Counted from the stretch's first letter, positions 49,915-59,420 are shown. The stretch: DNA of 64,000 bases from Nostoc cf. commune SO-36 (GCF_023734775.1 NZ_AP025732.1:2796501-2860500); one strand, 5' to 3'. Numbers and translations are program-made. Notes: a model not told the origin generated them from the sequence alone.

Positions 49915-50124
49915 ATGAAAAGACAAGTTATTATCTATCCAGGAGAAGATGGTTATTGGGTGGCTGAATGTCCCAGCTTACCTGCTTGTTTCAGCCAAGG
50001 AAAAACGAAAACAGAAGCTATTGGCAATATCAAGGAAGCTATTGAATTATATATTGAAGTATTAAAAGAAGAAGGTCGTCCTATTCCAGAAGATAACTTG
50101 GAAACAGTTTTAGTCAATGTATAA
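49915..50124 (+). CDS. hicB: HicB-like antitoxin
   Basis: 69 residues: VIIYPGEDGYWVAECPSLPA, then FSQGKTKTEAIGNIKEAIEL. This is the HicB partial RNase-H-like fold; it lacks an obvious C-terminal DNA-binding domain, as in many short HicB. The HicA-like frame follows at once (50130), the usual order for HicB-first pairs. Confidence 0.8.
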   Translation: MKRQVIIYPGEDGYWVAECPSLPACFSQGKTKTEAIGNIKEAIELYIEVLKEEGRPIPEDNLETVLVNV

Positions 50125-50129
50125 GCAAG

Positions 50130-50343
50130 TTGCCAATAATTTCTGGTCAAGGATGTATTAAAGCTTTGGGGAAGGCTGGTTTTGATCTTTTACGACAACG
50201 TGGAAGCCACATTATTTTACGTCGAGATGAACCATTTGCTGAAGTGGTAGTTCCAAATCATCAAGAATTAGACAAAGGAACTTTACGGGCAATTATTTAG
50301 ACAGGTTGGGTCAACTGTTGATGAGTTTATCAAGTTGTTATAA
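50130..50343 (+). pseudogene. hicA: HicA-like toxin, frameshifted near the end
   Basis: A frame from TTG 50130: PIISGQGCIKALGKAGFDLL, RQRGSHIILRRDEPFAEVVV (the catalytic GSH His is present), PNHQELDKGTLRAII, then TAG at 50298-50300. In the +1 frame the expected tail RQVGSTVDEFIKLL continues to a stop at 50343. One extra base (in ATTATTT) would explain it. The protein may survive truncated, because the catalytic His lies early. HicA would be an mRNA interferase. Confidence 0.65.
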
Positions 50344-50485
50344 ATTAAAAACTGGTGCGATCGCTATTTGGAAATATCAGAATGAGTCAGTGCGTAGTTT
50401 ACCGCCGTAGGCATCGCTATTAACTAAAGCTGCAAAATTAAGGTTTAATTGGCACAAAATTTCTGATATTTCTTAAAATATTACC

Positions 50486-52492
50486 TTATTTTTGCCAATA
50501 ACTCACTATGTAGCTGCGACGATTAGAGCGAGTGTTGTTTCGACCGATAAAGCATTGTGCTGTGTTTTGTTGACCGAGTACTAAAGTATCTTTTGCATCT
50601 GCTTCATTATCCAAAATCGCCATTCGAGAGCCACCATCAGTCAACAACCAACCACTATCTCCTTCATTTACAATCTTGAGATTAGCTGGATTATAGGATA
50701 AGCAGTCTGGTTGCTGGATTGTAGTATTAATATCTGAATTTCCTGTCCAATAATTCACTATGTAGCTGCGACGATCGGGGCGAGTGTTGTTACGACCTAA
50801 AAAGCAGTGTGCTGTATGTCGTTGAGCTAGTGCTAGAGCGTTCTTTGCATCTGCTTCATTATCCAAGATCAGCATTCGAGAGCGACCATCGGTTAACAAC
50901 CAACCACTAACACCTTCATTCACAATCTGAAGGTTAGTTGGATTATAAGGTAAGCAGTCTTGTTGCTGAATAACTGGTGTGGGTGGTTTGGGTTCAGTTG
51001 TCTCAGTTTGGGTTGGCTTGGGTTCAGTTGTCTCAGTTTGGGTTGGCTTGGGTTCAGTTGTCTCAGTTTGGGTTGGCTTGGGTTCGGTTGTCTTAGTTTG
51101 GGTTGGCTTGGGTTCGGTTGTCTTAGTTTGGGTTGGTTTGGGTTCGGTTGTCTTAGTTTGGGTTGGTTTGGGTTCGGTTGTCTTAGTTTGGGTTGGTTTG
51201 GGTTCAGTGGTCTTAGTTTGGGTTGATTCTGGCTTTATTGTTGTTTGACTTCCATCGTCTTGAGAATTTGAAGTTGTCAGCAAAGGCTGAGGTTCTTGAT
51301 AACCAATACTCCATTTCCATGAAGCAAAACCAGCAAAGAGAAGAATCCCTGTAACAATAGTTGCGATCGCCCACTTGGAATTGCGAGTATAACTTTGATT
51401 AGACACAAATTTTTTAACTTCTTTGGGCGCAACACGGACTAAAATTGGCTCTAAATCTTGATTTCTCAGTCCTAAAGCTTCTTGAAAAGATTTCAACTCG
51501 TTACGAGTTTCGTCACTCAGAGGATATTTCTTTTTAATCTCCGCAATTAATACTTGCTCGTATTGCTGCAATCTTTTTTGGTATTCTTGGTAGGGTTTGA
51601 GAACCTCAGTTTCAATAATGGTTGCTTCTTCTGGTAACAATCCTAAACTTTGCCTTTTCAAGTCTAAGGTATTGCGTCCAATAGCAGAAATTACACCACG
51701 ACTGGCAAAAAGCTCAACTTCTTGGCGATATCTTAATTTAGGATCGCCAATAGGTGCTTTAGCAAGACGAATTTTGAAACCTTCCTTAACTGCATAGATT
51801 TCTGGTTGCATGGCGGGAGCCGCTTCTCTAACTTTCTTTTTGGCGTACTCATGCAGCTCATCTATGGAAATTACACCATCATTATCTTGATCTGCTGCTC
51901 CTGTTTCAATACCTTCGACGACATAACGAGTATAAATTGAGAGATTGTCTCCCTCTTGTTGGAAAGAATATTGTGTAGAAGTAGAAGAGGTGAGAATAAC
52001 TCGCCCTTCACCTCCCAATTGAGTATGAATATCTACAGAACCGTCATCTTTAGCTGATAAGCCTTCTGCAAATGCGCCACTAAAACAACAGTCGAGAATT
52101 ACGACTTGTCGCTTACTGCGGCTATCACTCATAATATTATGAATAAAATTAGCTGGAACTGCTGTCGCCTTGACGAGCCGCCCTTGAGAATTTTTGCGAG
52201 TCAGGCTAGTTGCTAAGTAAAGTTTGCCACTTTCATCTTTAATACCGTGACCCGAAAAGTAAAGCAATATGAGGTCTTCTTTGCGGCGATCGCTAAACAA
52301 TGTTTCAATTGCTTCATGCATTCTCTGAGGATCAGGATTCTCCAGCAAGTGTATATCTGCTTCTGCAAATCCACACATTTCTGGATGCTGCAAAACTTTA
52401 GCGATCGCTTGCACATCTTTTACTGAGGCTGGCAATGGGTTAAGACCAGGCTCATACTCACTGACTCCTATTAGTAGTGCTACCTTAGCCAT
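50486..52492 (-). CDS. Membrane-anchored caspase-like (peptidase C14) protein
   Basis: 668 residues. The N-terminal caspase domain has the His in LYFSGHGIKD (His82) and the Cys in ILDCCFSGAF (Cys136). It is followed by an EF-hand-like loop DQDNDGVISIDE (201-212). A middle soluble helical region leads to a membrane helix (about 374-394), then a linker of decapeptides TQTKTTEPKP / TQTETTEPKP, also repetitive at DNA level (50985-51225). Two related C-terminal modules of about 70 residues follow, each with LPYNPTNLQIVNEGVSGWLL-like start and RRSYIV...YW end. Arg/Lys-specific (metacaspase/orthocaspase) activity is expected. The small EACC1-like gene lies directly upstream. Confidence 0.9.
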   Translation of the reverse strand: MAKVALLIGVSEYEPGLNPLPASVKDVQAIAKVLQHPEMCGFAEADIHLLENPDPQRMHEAIETLFSDRRKEDLILLYFSGHGIKDESGKLYLATSLTRKNSQGRLVKATAVPANFIHNIMSDSRSKRQVVILDCCFSGAFAEGLSAKDDGSVDIHTQLGGEGRVILTSSTSTQYSFQQEGDNLSIYTRYVVEGIETGAADQDNDGVISIDELHEYAKKKVREAAPAMQPEIYAVKEGFKIRLAKAPIGDPKLRYRQEVELFASRGVISAIGRNTLDLKRQSLGLLPEEATIIETEVLKPYQEYQKRLQQYEQVLIAEIKKKYPLSDETRNELKSFQEALGLRNQDLEPILVRVAPKEVKKFVSNQSYTRNSKWAIATIVTGILLFAGFASWKWSIGYQEPQPLLTTSNSQDDGSQTTIKPESTQTKTTEPKPTQTKTTEPKPTQTKTTEPKPTQTKTTEPKPTQTKTTEPKPTQTETTEPKPTQTETTEPKPTQTETTEPKPPTPVIQQQDCLPYNPTNLQIVNEGVSGWLLTDGRSRMLILDNEADAKNALALAQRHTAHCFLGRNNTRPDRRSYIVNYWTGNSDINTTIQQPDCLSYNPANLKIVNEGDSGWLLTDGGSRMAILDNEADAKDTLVLGQQNTAQCFIGRNNTRSNRRSYIVSYWQK
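50985..51225 (-). repeat. 30-bp tandem repeat encoding TQTKTTEPKP linker
   Basis: About eight 30-bp units within the caspase gene, varying mainly at one codon (Lys or Glu) and at third positions. The unit gives a Thr/Pro/Lys-rich flexible spacer between the membrane helix and the C-terminal modules. Confidence 0.85.
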
Positions 52493-52523
52493 CTTGCTAT
52501 CCTATCTTTTGTTATAAGATTTC

Positions 52524-52901
52524 TCAGCCTGCGGTTATAAACTTTTGGGCGGCTTCCAGCGCTACTGTTAATTCTTCTTGACTGCTAGCTTTCACCTTCA
52601 GTTTCTTACCGTTAGCCTCAACTTCCAATTCAATGGTTTTATTACCCAAGCGATCGCCCAAAAATCCCAACAATTTCTTAAAATTGGCAATACTCACCTC
52701 AGCTTGCAACACCCCTAGCAGAAAACCTCCTAACGCCTTTGAGCCTTCGGGTATTTCTCTAACTGCTACGAGTTCAGCACTTTCTATATCTAAATCTTTG
52801 ATTTCTCGCAGCAGATTCCGTGTTTCGCGTTCTTGCTCATCTGCATCTAAGTCTGGATTAGAAAGAGCGATTGTCAGTTTGACGTTAGATTCAGAACTCA
52901 T
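52524..52901 (-). CDS. EACC1-like effector-associated component
   Basis: 125 residues from ATG 52901 (MSSESNVKLTIALSNPDLDA). Pattern: an N-terminal strand, then a helix of LDADEQERETRNLLREI type, a strand (DIESAELVAVREIPEGSKAL), a Gly-rich helical middle (GGFLLGVLQAEVSIANFKKL) and a last strand-helix (IELEVEANGKKLKVKASSQE, TVALEAAQKFI). This resembles effector-associated constant component 1 (EACC1), found beside caspase-like or trypsin-like effectors in predicted bacterial conflict systems. It lies 31 bp upstream of the caspase gene on the same strand. The EACC1 call is by pattern, not by search. Confidence 0.6.
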   Translation of the reverse strand: MSSESNVKLTIALSNPDLDADEQERETRNLLREIKDLDIESAELVAVREIPEGSKALGGFLLGVLQAEVSIANFKKLLGFLGDRLGNKTIELEVEANGKKLKVKASSQEELTVALEAAQKFITAG

Positions 52902-53159
52902 TTTGTACCCTTTTCGGTTTTTAGGCAGTTGACTGTCAACTATATTGACATCATATCCCCTATGTAAATTTCCTGATATTTCTTCAATATTTTTACAAAA
53001 ACTCACAAATTTTAAGTAAAAGTACTAGAAATAGCAGTAGAACTCCTCTCTAACTTTAAGCACTAGTCTAAAATTGCAACGCAAAGCACTTTGAATGAAT
53101 TGGGAAACCTACACTCTACCGTTAGGTAAGTGTAGGTAGTTGACTTTATGTCAAGTTAA

Positions 53160-54845
53160 CTAAAACAAGTCCAAATCTGTCACAGCACCAATACTGCTAG
53201 AAGATACCAATTTGGCATATTTCGCCAACACGCCTTTAGTGTAGCGCGGAGCCGGAGGCTGCCAATTGGCTCGTCGTCGTGCCAATTCTTCTTCGGATAC
53301 ATTCAATTGCAATAAACGAGCGGGCGCATCAATAGTAATACTATCGCCTTCTTCTACAAGCGCGATCGCACCACCAACTGCTGCTTCTGGTGCAACATGA
53401 CCGACCACCATGCCGTAAGTACCGCCAGAAAAACGCCCGTCGGTAATTAATGCGACAGCATCACCCAAACCAGCACCAATAATTGCTGAGGTGGGAGCTA
53501 ACATTTCCCGCATTCCAGGGCCGCCCTTAGGCCCTTCGTAGCGGATGACTAGAATATCACCAGCTTGAATCTTACCTGCCAAAATTGCATCTAAAGAAGC
53601 TTCTTCCGATTCAAACACTCGTGCAGGCCCGGTAATTACTGGTTTTTTCACGCCGGTAATTTTGGCGACAGCCCCTTCTGTTGCCAGATTACCTCTGAGG
53701 ATGGCTAAATGTCCTTGGGGATACATCGGGTTATTCCAAGGGCGAATCACATCTTGATTAGGAGATGGTTCTTCTGGGATGTCTGCTAATATCTCTGCAA
53801 TTGTTTGACCGCTAATGGTGAGGCTATCACCATGCAATAAATCATGCACAAGTAACATCTTCATTACTTGGGGAATGCCACCAGCTTTGTGCAAATCTGT
53901 AGCCACATATTTACCGCTTGGTTTTAAATCACACAAAACGGGAACACGGGCGCGGATTGTTTCAAAGTCGTCTATTGTTAATTCTACATTAGCAGCACGA
54001 GCGATCGCTAAGAAATGCAATACCGCATTGGTTGAACCACCCACCGCCATAATTACAGAGATAGCATTCTCTATCGATTTGCGGGTGATAATTTGGCTGG
54101 GCAAGATTTGTTTGCGAATAGCTTCGACTAACACAAACGCCGATTTTTCGGTACTGTCAGCTTTTTCGGCATCTTCGGCTGCCATTGTTGAGGAATAGGG
54201 CAAACTCATCCCCATTGCTTCAAATGCTGAAGACATGGTGTTAGCCGTGAACATTCCCCCACAGGAACCAGCCCCAGGACAAGCGCGGCTTTCAACTTCT
54301 AATAATTCCTTTTCGTCAATTTTTCCAGCACTGTATTGACCAACAGCTTCAAAAGAACTGACAACAGTTAAATCGCGTCCGTTATAATGACCGGGTTTAA
54401 TTGTGCCGCCGTAAACGAATATTGCAGGGATATTCATCCGCGCCATCGCTAACATTGCCCCTGGCATATTTTTATCACAACCGCCAATCGCTAGCACACC
54501 ATCCATACTTTGTCCAGTACAGGCGGTTTCAATGGAATCGGCAATGACTTCCCGCGACACTAAGGAATATTTCATCCCTTCAGTTCCCATCGAAATCCCA
54601 TCGCTGATGGTAATTGTGCCGAACATCTGCGGCATCGCCCCGGCAGCTTTGATCCCCACTTCAGCCCTTTGCGCCAGTCGATTTATCCCCATATTACAGG
54701 GAGTGATCGTGCTGTAGCCGTTGGCAATACCCACAATAGCTTTGTTGAAATCTTCATCTTTAAAACCAACTGCACGCAGCATAGCTCGATTAGGCGATCG
54801 CTGCACCCCTTGCGTTACAATTTGGCTTCTCAAATTCTCTGACAT
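53160..54845 (-). CDS. ilvD: Dihydroxy-acid dehydratase
   Basis: 561 residues, Fe-S enzyme of valine, leucine and isoleucine synthesis. Cluster Cys and nearby motifs: [58 protein letters not shown], and [20 protein letters not shown] near the end. Full length. The first 50 bp of the gene and its leader are duplicated downstream of the second and third RTX genes. Confidence 0.97.
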   Translation of the reverse strand: MSENLRSQIVTQGVQRSPNRAMLRAVGFKDEDFNKAIVGIANGYSTITPCNMGINRLAQRAEVGIKAAGAMPQMFGTITISDGISMGTEGMKYSLVSREVIADSIETACTGQSMDGVLAIGGCDKNMPGAMLAMARMNIPAIFVYGGTIKPGHYNGRDLTVVSSFEAVGQYSAGKIDEKELLEVESRACPGAGSCGGMFTANTMSSAFEAMGMSLPYSSTMAAEDAEKADSTEKSAFVLVEAIRKQILPSQIITRKSIENAISVIMAVGGSTNAVLHFLAIARAANVELTIDDFETIRARVPVLCDLKPSGKYVATDLHKAGGIPQVMKMLLVHDLLHGDSLTISGQTIAEILADIPEEPSPNQDVIRPWNNPMYPQGHLAILRGNLATEGAVAKITGVKKPVITGPARVFESEEASLDAILAGKIQAGDILVIRYEGPKGGPGMREMLAPTSAIIGAGLGDAVALITDGRFSGGTYGMVVGHVAPEAAVGGAIALVEEGDSITIDAPARLLQLNVSEEELARRRANWQPPAPRYTKGVLAKYAKLVSSSSIGAVTDLDLF

Positions 54846-54867
54846 CTTTTTTCCTTCCGTGCCATCA

Positions 54868-54882
54868 TCGCAACTGTTGCGA
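54868..54882. promoter_or_regulatory. Palindrome in the ilvD leader
   Basis: TCGCAACTGTTGCGA is a perfect palindrome about its central T, 22 bp upstream of the ilvD start. It is nearly kept in the duplicated leader copies (TCGCAATTGTTGCGA at 59346-59360; CACAACTGTTGCGA near 57303-57318). It could be an operator or just sequence shared by duplication. Confidence 0.4.
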
Positions 54883-55307
54883 TTGTATTATCTGATTTTC
54901 TCATGCCTGGGCGGTGCGATCGAACATGAGTAATTCTCTATTGTTTCACCGTATCTTTTGGTTAGCCCTAACTATAATAAATGTTCATCTGAGGTGAGGG
55001 TTCGATAAAATAGGGATGATTATTATATGCTAGGCATCTAGAGTGCCAGAAATACTGGGGATAGCAATGCAAATTTAAATGTGAAAAAAAGCTATTGCCA
55101 TAAGCCGATGCTCCGACTTTTCGCACTCATCCCCCACGAATTTAGTCAGGTGCAAAGTTGTCTCCAGCTTTGCACCTGACTAAATTCTTGTTCAACATTA
55201 GACCTGCCTTCAAAATAGCGACTAGGTACTAAGTACTGCTAAAGAGATATTTGCATTCTCTTCTGCCTTGTGCCTCCTGTCTTATTTTCAAGGTAGATAA
55301 CATTAAA
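54883..55307. other. Region between ilvD and RTX gene 1
   Basis: Holds the ilvD promoter side on the left and the large RTX hairpin on the right (55138-55187). No gene seen. Confidence 0.45.
55138..55187 (-). terminator. Perfect 20-bp stem hairpin after RTX gene 1
   Basis: GAATTTAGTCAGGTGCAAAG and its exact reverse complement with a 10-nt loop, about 120 bp after the stop of the first RTX gene. The very long perfect stem suggests a terminator or an RNA processing site; no T-run. Confidence 0.65.
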
Positions 55308-56066
55308 TTAAAGGATAATGTCGCTTGCCACTAATTGTGGTGCTCCTACAAGCTGAATCTCAAAATCAGCCGACAGACCCCCGCCAGTGTTAGCTTGGAG
55401 AATACCTCCTGAATAACGGATTTGACCGGGTGCGGTGAATGCCCTACTTCCAATGAAAGTGAAAGCTTGGTTGCCCCCGATATTGGAGTTGGCATCAATG
55501 GTAAATAGATCAATTCGATCACCTGGCAAGCTACCGTTTCCATTAAAGTCAGTGATGACATCGCGTGACGAACCAGGTTGACTCTCAGAAATTAAGTTGT
55601 ACTCGAAAACATCCCTACCTGATCCTCCAGTAAGACGATCAGTCCCACTACCACCAGTCAGGATATCATCCCCATCACCACCAGTCAGGATATCGTTGCC
55701 AGCACCGCCAAAGAGCCTATCATTGCCACTGCCGCCATCAAGAGAATCGTTGCCTCCGCTAGCGTTAAGAGTATCGTTGCCACTATTGCCAAAGAGCCTA
55801 TCATTGCCATTAGCAGCATTAAGGATACTGTTGCCACTACCACCAATAAGGGTACTGTTGCCGCTACCACTAACCGTAACGATATCGGTATTACCATTGC
55901 TACTGCTACTGCTGCTGCTACCGCTACTGCTGCTGCTACCGCTGCTACCGCTACCGCGGCTACTGCTACTGCTGCTAATACTAGAATTAGAATTAGAACT
56001 AGAACTAAAACTAGAACTAGAACTACCGCCACTGGAAGAGGTTGTTGATGAAAATGAAGTTGCCAT
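55308..56066 (-). CDS. RTX-type calcium-binding protein 1
   Basis: 252 residues. The N-terminal 60 residues are nearly all Ser and Gly. Then RTX nonapeptides ([47 protein letters not shown]) that bind Ca as a parallel beta-roll. The C-terminal part ([39 protein letters not shown]) is the serralysin-type end domain. Secretion by a type I exporter would be expected for such proteins; no exporter gene lies here. It is the copy nearest ilvD of a threefold tandem duplication. Confidence 0.88.
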   Translation of the reverse strand: MATSFSSTTSSSGGSSSSSFSSSSNSNSSISSSSSSRGSGSSGSSSSSGSSSSSSSNGNTDIVTVSGSGNSTLIGGSGNSILNAANGNDRLFGNSGNDTLNASGGNDSLDGGSGNDRLFGGAGNDILTGGDGDDILTGGSGTDRLTGGSGRDVFEYNLISESQPGSSRDVITDFNGNGSLPGDRIDLFTIDANSNIGGNQAFTFIGSRAFTAPGQIRYSGGILQANTGGGLSADFEIQLVGAPQLVASDIIL

Positions 56067-56280
56067 TAATAAGTTTCTCCTAAACTTAGAGAAAAAAAAA
56101 TTACGTCTTTACTGCTTCATTATAAAACGGTATTGCTAATTAATAGTATAAATTTGGTTTACCCCAAAGGCGCAAAACAAACAGTTTCATACCTTGAATT
56201 TTGGAATTTCATACTTTTAGTCAGTAATGTCGATAAAGCAAGGTGAAAATATCACAAGTGGGAAGAGATAACTGAAGTAA

Positions 56281-56303
56281 ACCTGATTGGAACAGGTCTT
56301 TGC
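56281..56303. promoter_or_regulatory. Conserved leader motif of RTX gene 1
   Basis: ACCTGATTGGAACAGGTC followed by TTTGC, with an ACCTG...CAGGT inverted repeat, 215 bp upstream of the start. The same motif stands before the other two RTX genes. Either a promoter/operator or a feature kept by duplication. Confidence 0.45.
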
Positions 56304-57263
56304 TTTTAAGCCTAAAGACTTGAGAATATTTGAGAATCAATAGATGTATTTGATGATATTGACATTAAAATTGTACCAATACTCATTTTATCTCCTTGTA
56401 CCTTATATTTTCACGGGTTACAGTCGGAGAAAGCTAAGTAATAAGTAGATTTAATACTACGTATTCGCATAATTCAAAGGAAATTCTGACTGTATTCAGA
56501 ATAACAAGACTATAATATTATCTTCCAATATGTTACTTTTTCTTTTAAGAAAGAATAATTTACCTTATTTCTATCCCTTGATCAGAAAAAAACTTGAACC
56601 CTTTATTCAGATAGAGTTGATTTTACTTATTGATATTTTCTTAGTAGTTTCTATAAGCTAATGGGTATTCGTTTTTCCAGATTGATTAGTTTGTAGTAAA
56701 AGCTTCAGCCCTGCTTTTATGCAAATTAAATGCTCATTACCTTAGTTATCAATATCTTTGCGACAAACGATTATGCAGAAAGAAGCCTAATATAGTAGAG
56801 TTGTTGTCTTCCAAAACGACAACTTACAAACCACAAACATCCGATATTCTATATCCTAGCACTGTTACAATGCTTCCTACCGCAGATAACTAGTACAATG
56901 ATGCGGCAAATAAACAGGATTGTAGCGGCAATGCTAGCAATAAATGGGAAAATATTGCAGGTAAACAGACTTATGGGTTAGATAGATTTTTTTAACCCTA
57001 TTCAACAAACCTATATTGTAACTATCTTTCTTGAGATTATGATTAATAAATTTCGAACAGAGGCACTTATTTTCTATTGAGATAGAACAAGTTATCAAGA
57101 GCGATGTAGAGAAAAGTAACGTATTCCCAAGCCAAGAAGTAAAATCTTAAGAGAAACGTGGACGTAAGCAAAAAGAAGAAAGTCAAAATAAAAACAAATT
57201 AACTTAGTGCTATTTCCTTGCGATACCAGTGAGTGCGTAGGCGTAGCCCGTCGTAGACATCGC

Positions 57264-57345
57264 TGCACCCCTGGCGTTACAATTTCACTATTGTGGGATC
57301 ACCACAACTGTTGCGATTGTATTAACAGATTTGATCGTGCATACG
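57264..57345 (-). pseudogene. Decayed copy of the ilvD 5' end and leader
   Basis: CATCGCTGCACCCC(T)GGCGTTACAATTT matches the codons near the ilvD start, and ACAACTGTTGCGATTGTATT matches its leader. Coding capacity is lost. It marks the edge of a duplicated block. Confidence 0.65.
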
Positions 57346-57548
57346 CGGCACGATCAAACCTTGGCAAGTATTGGTAATTTTCTATTTTTAGATGTGCTTC
57401 TGTTAGGTGCAGTTGATATAAGCAACTTTGTTAGTATTTAGATGCTTGACAGGTTAAAGCTTAGTGAATTCTCTCACGGTTGGAGTATGTTTGGCTTTGC
57501 ACTTAAATTATTCTTCAATATTAGACTTTTTGCATAAATCTTGAAGAA

Positions 57549-57808
57549 GAATTCAGAAGTCAGAATTCAGGAGTCAGAATCAAGACGCTCGAAGACTCGC
57601 TAACGCTTCGCTATCAGTGAAGGATTCAGACCCACCACTGATTTAAGATCACCAAATTGAAAATTTGGTGGGGGTTTTAAACCCGTTTATTCAGACGCGA
57701 CGCTCCAATACTCGCTAACGCTACGCTATCGAGTACTCGCTAACGCTGCGCTATCCACCACTCGTACAGAATTCATACTTAATTCTGACTCCTGACTCCT
57801 GAATTCTG
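57549..57808. repeat. Palindromic repeat element with internal CTCGCTAACGC repeats
   Basis: Inverted ends (GAATTCAGGAGTCAGAAT near 57563-57580 and ATTCTGACTCCTGACTCCTG near 57781-57800). Inside: TACTCGCTAACGCT-type repeats (three), and an AAATTTGGTGGGG hairpin. It resembles the small mobile-like repeats common in Nostoc genomes. No coding capacity. Confidence 0.6.
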
Positions 57809-57822
57809 TTTAGATAAATAAG

Positions 57823-57862
57823 AACCCCACTCCTAAGTGCTTGCTCTTAGAAGTAGGGTGTT
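57823..57862 (-). terminator. Hairpin after RTX gene 2
   Basis: AACCCCACTCCTAAG pairs with CTTAGAAGTAGGGTGTT with few mismatches, 28 bp after the stop of the second RTX gene. Confidence 0.65.
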
Positions 57863-57889
57863 CAGCGCTTTTGCAAGAGGTTTATTAGA

Positions 57890-58642
57890 TTAGAGGATGA
57901 TGTCGCTTGCTACTAGTGGTGGTGCTCCTGTCAGTCCAATCTCAAACTCAGCTGACAGATCCCCATCAATATTAGCTTGAAGAATACCTCCTGAATAACG
58001 AACCTGACGGGCTGCTGAGAATGCGCCAGCACCGATGAAAATGAAGGCTTGGTTGCCCGCTACATTGGAGTTAGCATCAATGCTAGATAGATCGATTTGA
58101 TCGCCTGCAAAGATACCGTTTCCAACGAAGTCAGTGATAACATCCCGTAACAAACCAGTAGGACTATCTGAAACTGAATTGAAATCGAAAATATCGTTGC
58201 CAGCACCGCCAATGAGAGAATCAGTTCCAGCACCGCCAGTGAGGATATCGCCGCCAGTATCCCCATTTAGGGTATCGTTGCCAGCACCGCCAGTGAGGAT
58301 ATCACTGCCAGCACCGCCATTTAGGATATCACTGCCAGCACCCCCATTTAGGGTATCGCTGCCGACATTGCCGTTGAGGATATCGCTGCCAGCACCACCA
58401 TCTAGACTATCGTTGCCGACATTGCCGTTAAGGATATCGCTGCCAGCACCACCATCTAGACTATCGTTGCCGACATTGCCGTTAAGGACATCGCTGCCAG
58501 CACCCCCATTTAAGATATCGTCGCCGGCATTACCGTTAAGGATATCGCTGCCAGCACCCCCATTTAGGGCAGGGCGAAAGATTAGTGGGGAACCGTTGAT
58601 GGTATTGTTGTCATTAAAAATGGTACCGTTGATAATTGCCAT
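57890..58642 (-). CDS. RTX-type calcium-binding protein 2
   Basis: 250 residues. Begins MAIINGTIFNDNNTINGSPL, then about ten nonapeptide pairs ([20 protein letters not shown]) that are repetitive at DNA level with a 54-bp period, then the serralysin-like end (RDVITDFVGNGIFAGDQIDL, NQAFIFIGAGAF, VASDIIL) nearly as in copy 1. No Ser-rich start. Ca-binding beta-roll. Tandem duplicate of its neighbours. Confidence 0.9.
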   Translation of the reverse strand: MAIINGTIFNDNNTINGSPLIFRPALNGGAGSDILNGNAGDDILNGGAGSDVLNGNVGNDSLDGGAGSDILNGNVGNDSLDGGAGSDILNGNVGSDTLNGGAGSDILNGGAGSDILTGGAGNDTLNGDTGGDILTGGAGTDSLIGGAGNDIFDFNSVSDSPTGLLRDVITDFVGNGIFAGDQIDLSSIDANSNVAGNQAFIFIGAGAFSAARQVRYSGGILQANIDGDLSAEFEIGLTGAPPLVASDIIL

Positions 58643-58856
58643 TAGTAAGGTTCTCCTGAACTTAGTGGGTAAAAAATAACCTCGTCACTTTCCCATCAGA
58701 AAACGGTGTTGCTGATTAAGAGTATGAATTTGGTTTCCCCCAAAGGTGTAAAGGAAACAGTTTCAAATATTGAATTTTTAAATTTCACACTTTCATTCAG
58801 CAAAGCCGAGAAAACAAGGCAAAGAAATAACGAGTGGGAAGAGATAACTGAACCAC

Positions 58857-58879
58857 ACCTGATTAGAACAGGTCTTTGC
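58857..58879. promoter_or_regulatory. Conserved leader motif of RTX gene 2
   Basis: ACCTGATTAGAACAGGTC followed by TTTGC, again 215 bp upstream of the start codon as in gene 1. Confidence 0.45.
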
Positions 58880-59283
58880 TGTTAAGTTTGAAGATTTGAC
58901 AAGCACTAGATGTATTGATGATGTTGGCATCAAAATTATGCCAAAAGTAATGTGATGTCCTTAATCTTTACTGGTTGCAGTAGTAGGATGGTACGAAACA
59001 AGCTGATTTCCTCCTACAGAAGCGCATAGTTTTTAGAACGTTTTGATTTTAGCCAGAATCACAAGACTATACTATTACTTTCAAGCCTAGTTTTTCCTAT
59101 CTATAAGAAAGAGTAATTAGCCGTTTTTATTCCTCTCGCTAGAGCAAAATATGAAACCTTTGTTCAGATAGGGTTAGTTTTGGTTTTTGAGATTTATTTG
59201 GTGATTTATCTAGTTATATATAAGGAAGTAATTGCCAATAACTTAAAAGCCTTGTTAACCAGTGCGTAAGCGTAGCCCGTCGT

Positions 59284-59420
59284 AGACATCGCTCCACTCT
59301 TTGGGTTACAATTTGGCTTCTCAAATTCTCTGATATCTTTTTTACTTCCCTGGCATCATCGCAATTGTTGCGATTGTATTACCTGATTTTCTCATCCTTA
59401 CGTGGCGCAATCGAGTATGA
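59284..59420 (-). pseudogene. Copy of the ilvD 5' end and leader
   Basis: ACAATTTGGCTTCTCAAATT and TCTCTGATATC match the first codons of ilvD, with the ATG changed to ATA. The leader (TCGCAATTGTTGCGATTG, CCTGATTTTCTCAT) follows. Better kept than the copy at 57264. It shows that the duplicated block began inside ilvD. Confidence 0.75.

Larger units (their letters stand above)
56067..57889. other. Long leader/intergenic block between RTX genes 1 and 2
   Basis: 1.8 kb. About 600 bp (56067-56680) is homologous to the leader of RTX gene 2. Then comes unique AT-rich DNA, the ilvD-leader remnant (57264-57345), and a palindromic element with repeats (57549-57808). I see no gene. Confidence 0.6.

Noticed and set aside
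50960..51248. Two forward frames rich in Gly/Leu/Ser opposite the caspase gene
   Set aside because: They are antisense shadows of the 30-bp repeat in the caspase linker.
55597..56139. Long forward frames opposite the RTX genes (also 58134-58679, 60283-60735)
   Set aside because: Low-complexity antisense of the RTX repeats. The reverse frames have the known RTX motifs and proper ends.
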